A stretch of DNA of 64,000 nucleotides, taken from the NCBI GenBank assembly GCA_037903475.1, contig JBAJFG010000384.1:3549001-3613000 (forward strand), read 5' to 3'. Of the stretch, positions 36,713 to 47,813 are shown piece after piece; positions within the stretch are counted from its first letter, which is position 1, and each line of letters opens with the position of its first letter. This DNA is from Ancylostoma caninum (taxonomy: Eukaryota; Nematoda; Chromadorea; Rhabditida; Ancylostomatidae). The position numbers were made by a program, and so were the translations under genes. The notes below the pieces were generated by a model, which was not told the DNA's origin, searched no databases, and saw only the letters and a list, made by a program, of their open reading frames with translations.

Positions 36713-37180
36713 CCGCTTGGAGAATTCCTACTGCCGCATCCGCCTGGTTCTGCACAGGGACCTGGCGATGTTCATCATTTCCTTGCTTCGCAGGAGAAAC
36801 TTGAATAACAGCATTTCTTTCGCCTTGGAAGATTTTGTCTGAGAGTGTCTGTTAACTTCTAGAATAAGCCTACTTCTATAGTAGCCACGAATGCTCTGCA
36901 TCGGAAGCACAATTGGAACGACAGCATTTCACTTTATTGTGTGGGGTTGCTTATGATATTGCTCTTTAAAGCCTGCATCTACTGACTCAAAGCGAGTAGA
37001 CCAGCAGTGTGCGGAAAAAATCCCTTTCATCTTGGGAATTTATCGCATATTCTGTAGGCCACATCTTGCTCCAGCAAAACTCTCTCGCCAACTTAGTACT
37101 TTGACTGGGATTTTTGAAATTTTCCAACCTAGTACTAGTACTTTTACTGGGTTGGAAGATTTCATGGCTCCTTGTCCACC

Positions 37181-37440
37181 AGTGGCGGAGGCGGAAATGC
37201 GCAGCCAGAGCAGGATTGGAAGAGGCTGGAGCCTCTGCCACTTCAGGGAACCGGCTGGAGAATTAAAATTAGGGGAAACTTTCATTTAAATGTGGAATAA
37301 TACCAGGTAAATATTGAAAAGTAGACAATTAGTAATGGACCAATGCAAAATTTTCCGCCATTCAATAAAGTACTTTTGAAAAATCCGGCGAGCTCCCATC
37401 ACTTCCCTCGTCCCCCTCCAACTCCGCCCTGCGTCCATCA
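37181..37440. mobile_element. Degenerate relative of the hAT-like MITE
   Basis: Starts CCAGTGGCGGAGGCGGAAAT and ends near ACTCCGCCCTGCGTCC, resembling the ends of 36467-36712. The right end is rearranged and no target duplication is seen. Confidence 0.4.
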
Positions 37441-37623
37441 TGGCGTAGCCAGGTGTAGTGGTTTGTAAGCTTGTTCTACTGAATGTTTATGAGTCTATTT
37501 CTACAATTTGCACTGAAAAACGATTAGACTGCTATGGAAGTGCAATGAATTTGATAGAATCAATAGAAATCAGAAGAGTTACAAAACATGACGAAAATTT
37601 GATAGAAATTCTTGATAGCTAAC

Positions 37624-37633
37624 TGAAATTTAG
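37624..37633 (+). promoter_or_regulatory. 3' splice acceptor abutting the vps-33.1 start codon
   Basis: TGAAATTTAG is followed without a gap by the ATG at 37634. Probable spliced-leader site; it also supports this start choice. Confidence 0.5.
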
Positions 37634-40600
37634 ATGACGACGCAAGACTGTGAAAACCAAACTCCCGAGGTGAATCTGCTCTGGAAGCACAATCGACGCC
37701 TACTTTTCGATTGTCTGGACGCTCTTGATGGCGAGAAGACTATCGTATGGGATAGAACTCTGATGCAACGAGTGAATCTGGTCAGTAGCGCCTTCCTCTT
37801 CTTGGTGACAGACTATTTTATCGGCTCTAACCTCTTTGTTTGCTTTAGTTCGCAGGTCCCTCTGTGCTGAAGATGCACGGCGTTGTGAGCAACCTTGCAT
37901 TGGACCAATTTCGTCCGCCAGAGACCCCGCATTTGATATTTTTCCTTTCTCCAACATTGACAGCACTGGACGGGCTGTGCGAGTACATAGACAAAGCGAA
38001 AGCAGACACAGTAGGTCAAGAAGTATAGATCGAGGATTATCATTTACGTCATTCACCACATCATTGTGACTCGTTATAGAAAACGCTCTTCGAGGTGTTT
38101 TTCATACCGGAAGCATGGTACGTGGTGCGTGAAAAGTTGAAGGAGCTCAATGGCGGAAAAGTAGGTCATTATTCTTTGGGAATTTCGTTTTACTAGTTGC
38201 AGTACCATGCAATCAAAACATCCTTCTGATTTTCTTCGAGAGATATGAAGATTTTTTGGTTGCCCACCTGGGAAATTCTTCGGAATTTCGTGTTCTTGCA
38301 GTACTGGAAACGACTGGAGTCAGTGCGTGAATTGCCGCTGACGTGGTTGCCTCGGGACGGAGACTGCTTGTCACTCGCGGACCATGAGTTGCCATCGAGG
38401 TCTGCAATGCTGGTAACGACTAATTATGGCTTCGCGCTGAGGTCGTATTTTTTATAGGTTATTGATTAATGGCGACTGGACACATTTGCATCGTTGCGCT
38501 GTGGCACTGCACCAGTTACTTGCCTTATGTCCACAACCTATTTCCATCTACAGCCGCGGAAAATGGGCACAGGATATTGCACGCATGGTGGACAAGATGG
38601 GACACGTGGATGGAGTAAGTGGGTACTCGTTGTACCACTCTTGGGATCCCATTAAATTACCAGCTACAGAAATTATCTTAGTTGTGTAATTTGATAACTT
38701 AACTTAGTGGCGAAGAATAAATGAAAAAAGAACAATTCATTCCTAGCATTTCCACCTTTCCCTAGGATTTACCCTAACCAACGCGTCGTTTTAGGAGCAG
38801 CAGTCTCCCCCACTTCGGCTGAATAGGCTCATTATCATCGATCGCTGGGTTGATCCACTTACTCCGCTTTTGCATCAGCTGACATATGCTGGTATCCTGG
38901 ATGAGATGTACTGCATAAACATGGTCGGATCTATAAAAGTAAGTAACATCCTCGACTTAGAACCTGCTCACCATTGCTGGCTGCCTAGTCATCTTTATAC
39001 ACTGAAAATTCATTGAAAGCCCAGGTATTTTCCTAATATTGCCATAATCTTAGCCAGGAATTTGAGAGGGAATACCTACTGAAATTTTGGATGGTGAAAT
39101 TCTGGATTGGCCCAATCTGGGGTTACTTTCGGCTTTTTCGTGTCTATAAGCCATGTCCAAAAATTACAAATACCAGAATATGCAGAATTTAATAGCTCCA
39201 ATCCCGACTATTCGTTTTGAGATTTGAACCCTGGCATATTTTTTTTTGAAAAGCGCTGCGTAGAAAGGACCGCCTGCTAACGTATCATATTAAGTTATCG
39301 TTAGCCTAACAATGTCACGTTGTTTCATTGTTCAATTATGTACGGAGATGTCATGGTAAGTTCCCAACATAACGATAAACCAACATAAACATTTTCGAAA
39401 CGACATTGCTAAACAAATTTTTAGCGTTATTTCCCTCACCAAAAGAAAACATGTGATTGTCACGATTTGGAATTTTCGCAGTCCCAGAAGATGAAAGTGC
39501 TCTTATATGTTGCATTTTTAATCGGGAACCCTTTATTTATGTTATTATACAAATGGTGCGTTTCAGCCAAAAAGTGCGACTCTATTAGGTTGGTGCATAA
39601 TTAATGCGGCTTTTTTTTTTCGCGACTTCTCTTCACGATAAAAATTGAAGCGATCTAAATGGTTTTTTAATGGAAACAATTCTTTATTTCCACTTATTGA
39701 AAAGGCTATCGGCAGCCGCATCCACATCCGCCATAATATCCTCTATCAATTCGGGAAAAGTTGGAATGCAGCACAGTCATCCCGGGATCTCAGCGAGCCT
39801 TTCAAAGATGGACCAAGCAAGGCTAAGTTGAAAGATTGTTCATATTCTCAAAGTACGAGCTTTACAGATGAAGAAAGAAGAGGTTGGCCATCAAATTCCC
39901 AACACCAGGAATTTTGTGCAGCCTGGAAGAGGACGAAAGCTCGATCACGGGAATGCTGTCCGAACTCTTCAATATGTACCATTCGACCATGGTACTTCCT
40001 CTCAAAGGGCTCAGAAAAGCATGGAGACTGGCCAAGTGGGTCATCACGAACTCTCACACTGGAGCAATGTTCAATTTCCGCCGATTTTCTGTAGAAAAAC
40101 GAGCAGACTCCATCTTTGGGGATTCTCGTCAATCGAACCTACCGCCTTCTACGGCTGCCAAGAGTTCCTGGTCGTCGAAATTTAACCGTAGAGCTCTTCC
40201 TTCTTCATCTGTAGGATTGTACCTTCCTACCTGAACTAATCAAATATTTTTCGACTTAGCTTTGGTGATTTTTCTGCAGCCAAATCTCGTTGAGATCGCG
40301 GAATGAGTGTGCTGCATTCCAAGCTTTCCCAAAGTGGTGGAGCATGCGATGGCGAATGTGGGTGCCATTTTCGGTAGCACCGTTACTAAGTAAAAGAAGG
40401 GGATTATTTACATGAAAAAACCGTTCAAGAAGTGCTAATTTTTAACGACAAAAGGAGTCGCGAAAAAAGCCGCAGCCGCATTAATTATGCACCAACCTAA
40501 TACAAGACTAGTCACTCGGTACTCCTTGTACATCTTGATTGTGATATCTGATAGAGTTTGGACCAATCTTGTTTCGTTCTGTGCAAGATGTGATGTTCTT

Positions 40601-43600
40601 GTTTGCTGCAGGGCTTTCTTTCTAAGAGTGTTGTCTTACTCGATTTTGCTTCGCAGGTACCCCTGGGTGAGTTTGAGAACAACGAAAACACTGATCCATT
40701 CGCGCTCAAAGAGATCCATCTCAACGACGAATTATTCCTTCGACTTAAACATGTGCATATCAACGCAATAGGCTACGAATTGGCCAAAATACTTGCTGAA
40801 ATCAAGGAGGATGAGCAGGTTAGCTTAACACTCAGCAAAATTTCAGCTGCAGAAACATATGATCGGAGATGGCACTGGGATTGAGGTGCTTGTTTCAGTT
40901 CGACCGCGACCGCATGTCTGTAGCCGAATACCAGGTGCTGGTGAAGAAGATGCCTCAAATTCTCCTCAGAAAGAAGCTATGCGGTGTGCACATGCGATTG
41001 GCAGAAATGGCTCGTGCACAGCTTTACGACACTTTTGCCGACTGCATCAAAGTTGAAAAAGGTTGATTTGCTTGGTAACTATCTGGCTGGAGTGTGATGT
41101 TGGAGAGAAATGTCATGAGAGAGGAATGAGGTGACAAATTGACAAGTTAAACAGTGGACAGTTTCTTTTTGTATATTCACATGGAGCAGCGGGGTGGCAG
41201 AGAAGTGAGGTGTTCACTGAGCGGTCCTCGCCAGCCGGCTTTCTGAAAACAGGGTCTTTTTGAAATTAATTTTGAACTCGAATTTTGAAATTGTTCTGAG
41301 TAAACATTTAAGGACTTATAAGGGATCGAAATCAAAATCACACAAAATTTTTGGAGTTCATGTAATATATTAGGTTGAGGAACTATAAATGTCCGCTGCA
41401 TTCGTTTTCCTTTCTTCCTCTATTTTCCCCGGTGTCACTATTTTTGGCGGGGCATGTGTATTCATGTGAAAGAACACTTCATGGAGCTCCAGAAGATATG
41501 TGATTTGTTTGGTATCCATCGATGTTTTACTTCTGAAAAATTATTTTTAAATGATGGCCCATCCACTTGAGGCGGACATTGTAGATACGCGAGCCGCTAA
41601 CGGCCGAATCCTTCTCTGCCGTGTAAAGAGTCGCTATTCCTTCGAAACCGTTATAGTGTCAGATAATGGAAGAGTGTGTCTTGAACATGCAGACAGAAAA
41701 CCACACCTGCTCAGCGACCTACAGCAGCCTATTCCAACACGTAAATCTGATGGCCACGAATGGAAGGTGACACTGCGTTTGCGGTAAAATATGAAAGGAA
41801 CGTTCCATTCAAGGATGATGAATCCTGGCCAGAAGTTTACTGCTGATCTCTCTGCGACATATCAGGACCGCTTGGACCAACACCTCTATCGTCATGGTAT
41901 CAAAACGTCTGCTACAAAACTTATCACGACACGGTCCAAACGACACATTGCGAAAATGACCTAGAAGAGAACTAAAAAAATAAGGGTGAGGAGCCCTTCC
42001 TCACCCGCCTCCTAGTCCAGGATCTGCACTATCAGACTGGCACCTATTCCTGCCGATGCAGCGTTCATTGCAGGAGAAGAATTTTAAAAACTGCGGTGGA
42101 GCTAAAATTTGGGTGGGTCTCTACGGCGTCTCAAAGCTCTACGGTATTATCACGTAGGGCACTCGTTCATTTCACGGAGACAGTAGAAGAGACAACTAAC
42201 AATTTGGGAAATACTCTTGGATGGAGTTCTTGTAATATTGTCGTGTTAGTATTTCTAATTTGAAGGTCAAACGAACATTTATAATTCCTCAACCTAATAA
42301 TTTTATAAAATTTTTCTCAGGAATACTAGTTTAAGCAGTCTGAATTCGGCAGGCCATTCACCTCCGAAAACTAGTACTCTACATATTACATAAAAATAGC
42401 GTACACAATATTTTTCCCAGAATTGCTCTACTCTGCAAATAGCGACAAGATTCATCCGTTCATCGAGGAGACCATTGCAACGGGAGAGGACGTAAACGCA
42501 GCGCTTCGTTTGATTGCTGTGCATGCACTCGCAGCTAATGGTCTCAAACCGGCCACCCTCCAGCAGTACAGGAGAATGGTTATGCAGGTGAGGGATCTAC
42601 CCATTTAACGGTGGCGGACGCAGGAAGTGGACGGGAAGGGGGAGGGCGTAGGAAAAATGGGGTCTCCACCGCTTTGGGGACCGAGATGGAAACTAAAATT
42701 AATAAAAATACTAGTTATTGTAATCCATAATTAATAAAAAATTATTTTAAAAATGGTAATAAAAATAAGCGTTCCACTATCTTCCACCGCTGAAGATGGT
42801 TTTGACCTAATTAAACAAAATTCAATAGGACGAGGACAGATAAAGCTTTCATTTCCGTTGAAATGTGATACATGACTACTGTGGGTTATCACTTTTTGTC
42901 CTGAAAATCATTCTGTTTAGTCTTAGACCAAATATAATCTTCAGTCTTTTTAACAAGGTAGGGTAGCAAGGGGCGGAGTGGACTTCTTGACCGCCACTCA
43001 CACGCTCATGGTACACTAGAAGCCATCACAATGCCTATAATACTATACATTAAATCACTGATAAGATATAACTCGAAAAAGTAAAAACTCAAGACAAACG
43101 ATTAATGAGACCTTTTGCAATAACTGTGGAAGGTTAGTTTATCATTTGTCATTCCGTCTTCTGGAGTAGCAAATTTTGGGATCACATTAAAAACTGGTAC
43201 AGTGATTGGAAGCAAGTGGCATTTTCGATTACCGATAAAAAAAACTTAACGATCGAAACATTTTTTCGTCTCCCAGGATGAGATGATCCACTCGAAACGT
43301 CAGACCGTTGAAAAATCATCTCACCAAAAAATCGGCATGGTCAGCAAAAGAAAAAGAACGAAAACAAAACCTCTATTTTAGGAGCAATCACACCTTTGTT
43401 TACAACATCCAATTTAAATTTAATTAAACTTTTTTTATTGCTTTTTATCATTTTGGTCTGAATTCAGTTATATCATTTATACTTAATTTATACCATTCGA
43501 ACTAGGAACAACAATAAGAGCCAATCCAGGCGTTAACGAAACGATTTGTGCTGCAGTTGCTCGATCATTTTCCGCTCGTTTTCAGAGTTGTAGCAATACG

Positions 43601-46600
43601 ATCTGGCAAACGCAGGGAAAAGCTCTCATCTCAACCCACAAACAATACTCACCAAATGTTTCGAAAATATTTCATGGGATCAAAAATGAATAAATGTGAA
43701 GAAAAGTCCTTATTAGCTCATTTTTGACCTCTTATTTCTACAATTCATTTCAATATAAAAGGAATTATCTGAGAATTTCTACTTCTGAAAGTCCATCTGT
43801 CCTGGAGTGGTGGACATTCCAGTTTTTCTTTCCATGCTCCCCCCGCCCCGTCTGCGTTCGATATTGGTCGGCTTTGCTCGGGCGTTTCGTTATCCATGGG
43901 CGATTTTACGCTGACGCGCACAGTTACTACGACTAACAAATTCGCTAAAAGTGCTCGTCGTTACGTGATCAGCAACTTAGAATATTTTAGCACTTCTGTT
44001 TCAACCAACCCTTCACAAAAAGGCAGTGTGAAGTAGTAAATCCCATTTGCCAAAAATGTTTGCTGTTTTCGGGAATAAGGGAGCCCAGTAGACACCTCTT
44101 CAGTTGGAATTAAGCAAGAGTCAAGAAACGCCCGCTGAGCATTCCCTTCCTGAGCGCTAGCCGATAGGGCACTGCAAGTGAAATGTTGATCGACTTTTCA
44201 TTTCTTTCTGGTTTTGGGACCATACTCCTGTAGTTTTCAAAATATATGGCGAGCTCTTCACAAAAATACTATCGTCGACTCTTTCTTGCTTTGTGGTCGA
44301 GACTAATTATTTACTAAAGCATGCATAGATTGCATCATATTGCAGTCATTTGGAGTGGAAGCGCTGAACAAGCTTCTGAAGCTGCAGAAGATGGGTGTGG
44401 TAAGAGAACGTGGTGGTAGCGGGAAGCTGACTGCAGATTACGCGCCGTCTATGTTCCCACATATGAAGAAACAGTACGACCTGCTGCCCGAGAATGTTTC
44501 CGAAACGGTGGGCGATCTGACCGTTTCTCTCTATCCAGCTCTCTACAGATCACTAACCACTCCACCAATACTTTTCCAGAACACTTCCGACTCCGCTTAT
44601 GCGTACAGCGGCTACGCGCCTTTGATAGTCAGAATACTCGAAGAAGGCGATCGAGTGAGGTGGACAGGCTGGCACAAGACGTTCGACGGCACTGTTGGAG
44701 GTATTCTTGATGTTCTTTTCGGCGAGGATGCTGGCACTAGAAGACGAGGGAACAATCTATTTTTTCTTTTACTCGGGATAAGTGCATCGACATCTCACAG
44801 GTTAACAACAATTAAAAGGCAGGGGAGTGATCTGTAGGTGTAGAAAACGGAGCCATGTAAAAGTGACTTCCGACAAAATCCTTGCATCATCTTAATATTT
44901 CCTCTGTTCATGGCAAAAGATAATATCTAGGTACAGTACGTATCTTAAATATAGACGCACCCCCATAATGAAGATATCTCAGTTTCGAGCTGAATTTAAG
45001 CAGAATCTTTCGTAGCCTTTCAATCAGCGTGCGAAAACCCTAGTTTACGAACTTTCACTCACAGTCGTCTCGGAGAAGGCTATAAACGGCAGTTGGAGCT
45101 CATTTGGACAGTATCATAACGCCTCTTCTACAAAAATGTAAAAACCAGTTCCCTGAGAGAAAAATTCAGGTTTTAAGAGTGTATTCACAAGCTGCAATCG
45201 ACCACTACATAGACACTAAAGGTCATAAGGATTCCAAATTTTGGAAGCTGACCAGCTACCAATGTCCGCTGAACATGCTGCAGCTCCCAGCAATCTTAGG
45301 GCAACTGGGAATTTTCGCAGTTTTCGAAACGCTGTTGGTGAAGTTACAAAGGATCTCTTGGGACCACTCTTATTGGGAGATTGACGTGGATCTAGGCAAA
45401 GTTGTTTTTGGGAAGGGAATGTATTCCCTATTACAGTCGAGGATAAAACGAAACGGGTGAGTTACAGGAAATTTAGTGGTAGTTCGCAGACACCATATGA
45501 CCAAAATTAGAGCGATATTGAAGAAGCTGTCTCCACAAAAACCGCCCCAAACCATAAAGATGTTAGTTTCATACTGCACTCATTGAGGTAGTTGGTGCAA
45601 TTATCATATAGCCTGGACCACTCTGTCTCTATGTTCTGCTTGGGGACCTGAACCCGTATGACTTAATGGGACAAGATAACACGAAGAATGTATCAAAGGA
45701 GATGTGCATTACCATCTCGTTTCGTTTACTTCCGCTGCTGACCATAAGTTTTGAAATGAAATTAAACGGAATGGTTTTAATAACCTAGGATGTCATGCGG
45801 TCAGCCATCTTTTCCAACGTCATTCCGTGGGAAACTGCCAGCCACCTGATACCATACATGCCTGTTTTTGGCGTCATGAGTTATGGCCTCCTACAAATTC
45901 ACCAACAGATGTTGAAAAACGGCGAATTTTGCTTGGTTAATCTATGACTGCTAGGACCTGCAGTATGCACAGCTGACATCTGTACCTGGTCAGCTTCAAA
46001 AAAAAATGGGATTCAGGTGACTTTTAATGTTTGTATAGTGGACATTTGCCACTATTGAATGCATTATTGGAGCGCGATTTTTCCCTCGGGGAAAATGGTA
46101 TTTAAATTTCAATTGAATTTGTGACTATAATTATGGTACGGTCCTAATGAGGGCCAACTGCCGTTTCCAGACTTTTCCTATACGATTGCGAGTGAAATTT
46201 CGCAAACCAAGGTTTTCGCACACACTGAGTTGAAAGGCAACGAAAGATTCCGCTAAAATTCAGCCTGAAACTGAGATATCGCCATTTTGAGAATGTGTCT
46301 ATTTTTACGATACGCATTGTATGCGTTGAAAATAAAGTGAACAGCGTTAATCAAACCTTTTTTGGAGTCTGTATAAATGCGCATCTACCCTTACGGTTAC
46401 TATCCGGGAGTGGTTGATGCACCTATATATCCTTCACTATCTCATCCTACCTCACAAATCTGGTACCAAATTACGCCCGGATGGAAGACCGGTCCGTCAA
46501 CCATAGGCTTTTTGCCAATCATAACACTACACGCGTCTATGGAAACAGAGAGTGTATCTTACTCTACAGGGGGCTACAAGTATGGATTGCTTTTTCCAAA

Positions 46601-46985
46601 TGCTAAAACGGAAATAAGAAAGCGCCGTCACCTGCCTTTTGTGACTATGTGATAGCTAGCGGCTTCTATAAATAGTGTAAAAATTAATTAACTGGTTAAT
46701 GTGCCGTCCCGATACCTTGCGTTTTTGGAGCAGGAGGTTAGAAAAATTGAGTGATCCAAACTTAACAGCCACCCTGTACATATCCTAAATAACTAGGAAA
46801 ACAGACGATGCCAACGACCACTGCAGCACTAGGTTTCAGGTGATGACCGAACAGCCGTGTTCATCGTTGGTGGTGCGACCCGTGCCGAGCTTGCTGGCAT
46901 CAAACTAATGCCAAATGTATGCCTAGCACTGACGTCATCGATCATCACTGGCAACAGACTGCTTGATGGCATCACACAGATCTAA
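37634..46985 (+). CDS. vps-33.1: Sec1/Munc18-family Vps33 protein (VPS33A-like)
   Basis: Twelve exons join in one frame for 569 residues: 37634-37780, 37849-38010, 38080-38160, 38302-38399, 38458-38614, 38795-38938, 40657-40818, 40899-41061, 42421-42587, 44346-44507, 44580-44700, 46840-46985. SM-family landmarks are KTIVWDRTLMQRVNLFAG near the N-terminus, HLIFFLSPTLTALDGLCEYI, LPLTWLPRDGDCLSL, IIIDRWVDPLTPLLHQLTYA, YAYSGYAPLIVRI and, in the last exon, TAVFIVGGATRAELAGIKLM. Vps33 is the SM subunit of the HOPS/CORVET tethering complexes that drive SNARE assembly at endosomes and lysosomes. LTPL..QLTY and YSGYAPL resemble VPS33A rather than VPS33B, and the length (human VPS33A is about 596) fits, so the vps-33.1 name is a family-level inference. 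The start follows an AAATTTAG acceptor directly. Three introns carry mariner-type elements. The 72-nt intron 44508-44579 has a length divisible by three. Confidence 0.93.
39585..40500 (+). mobile_element. 916-bp mariner element with decayed transposase (vps-33.1 intron)
   Basis: Inverted ends TTAGGTTGGTGCATAATTAA and its exact complement, with TA at 39583-39584 and 40501-40502. The plus strand near 39.73 kb reads RHNILYQFGKSWNAAQSSRD, like the N-terminal helix-turn-helix of mariner transposase, then EERRGWPSNS. Stops and frameshifts follow. It is shorter than a full mariner, so internally deleted. Confidence 0.88.
41370..42297 (+). mobile_element. 928-bp mariner element, second family, decayed (vps-33.1 intron)
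   Basis: Inverted ends TTAGGTTGAGGAACTATAAA and TTTATAATTCCTCAACCTAA, with TA at 41368-41369 and 42298-42299. Plus-strand relics include LLCRVKSRYSFETVIVSDNG near 41.63 kb and, in another frame, MMNPGQKFTADL near 41.83 kb, matching the mid-part of mariner transposases. Not functional as read. Confidence 0.85.
42610..42998. mobile_element. Possible hAT-like MITE related to 36467-36712 (vps-33.1 intron)
   Basis: Starts CGGTGGCGGACGCAGGAAGT and shares the following GGGGTCTCCACC...GGGGACC block with 36467-36712. The right end is unsure: TTGACCGCCACT at 42987-42998 is the best candidate. Confidence 0.45.
44934..46319 (+). mobile_element. 1386-bp Tc1/mariner-superfamily element, decayed (vps-33.1 last intron)
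   Basis: Terminal inverted repeats of about 100 bp (left CAGTACGTATCTTAAATATA, right the complement of CAATGCGTATCGTAAAAATA) share ATATCTCAGTTTC and AGAATCTTTCG-type words. TA flanks lie at 44932-44933 and 46320-46321. An open stretch at 45104-45460 has no match I can name. Downstream frames read LGDLNPYDLMGQD and DVMRSAIFSN, resembling the SPDLNPLDY and C-terminal blocks of IS630-type transposases. Confidence 0.75.
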
Positions 46986-47813
46986 CTCACATCAATCATT
47001 TCTCACATATTAAGACTGTGATCCATAATTTTATCGAACATAAATAACTTCATACAATACTTTATGCCCAGTTCGATTGACCAGACACTGTCATGTCACA
47101 TAAAAACATCAGTAGCGAGCTACCACCAAAATCATTTATCAAGAAAAAACACGCGGAAAAAAACGAAGAAATGTGCGCTACTTCATAATATGATAATTAG
47201 TTACACAGATGAAAACTCGTAAGGATCTTCTCCCAAGCGATAGAATATAAACAAGATGAAAGAGTTTAGGGCGGAATAAATTGGATCAGCAAGCTAGAGA
47301 AATGATGTAAGAAAAGGAGCAAATCGATTGCTAACACCGGAAATATTCACACAAATGTTATATGTAAAGTAGAAAACACAAAGAGTTGTATAATGGGGTG
47401 TTGCCACGCCCCACACCTGTCATAGACGGATCAATTCCAATTGCACACGTAGACTGGGTATTCTTCGTATCCAAATTACTTCACATAATTTTATCAACAA
47501 GGAAAGTAGTAGTGATTTGATTTGAATGAAAAAAAAACTGAGTAAGCCCAGCGTACATATGCCGTAAAACGAATCAAAAACATTCACATAATAATCTAAA
47601 CAACTACGATTCGAAAAGATGACCTCTGCGTGAGCGATATCGACCGCTACAGGACAAACAGAACTGGGCATGCCCCTGAGTTTGAAGCGAGTATTACGTC
47701 ACGGGCTCACTCCTCCGTCTCACACTTCGAGAGAGAGCGCGAAATACTCGGTGATGACGGTGGCCCACTTTTCTATAACGGCGCAGAATTTTATAAAAAC
47801 CGTGTAAGAGCAC
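46986..47813. other. Convergent intergenic region between vps-33.1 and tlk-1
   Basis: AT-rich, with AATAAA at 47275-47280 that may serve vps-33.1. No other gene or repeat noticed. If tlk-1 splices past 47826, a last exon would lie here, but none is evident. Confidence 0.5.

Larger units (their letters stand above)
30874..37633. other. Intergenic region between gtf-2H3 and vps-33.1
   Basis: No gene recognised. It contains a mariner (31315-32196), an ATTCGAA-rich array (33213-33395), a foldback (34481-35204), a second ATTCGAA array (35915-36072), a hAT-like MITE (36467-36712) and a degenerate relative (about 37181-37440). 32.2-33.1 and 33.5-34.4 kb show nothing beyond short ORFs. Confidence 0.55.
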
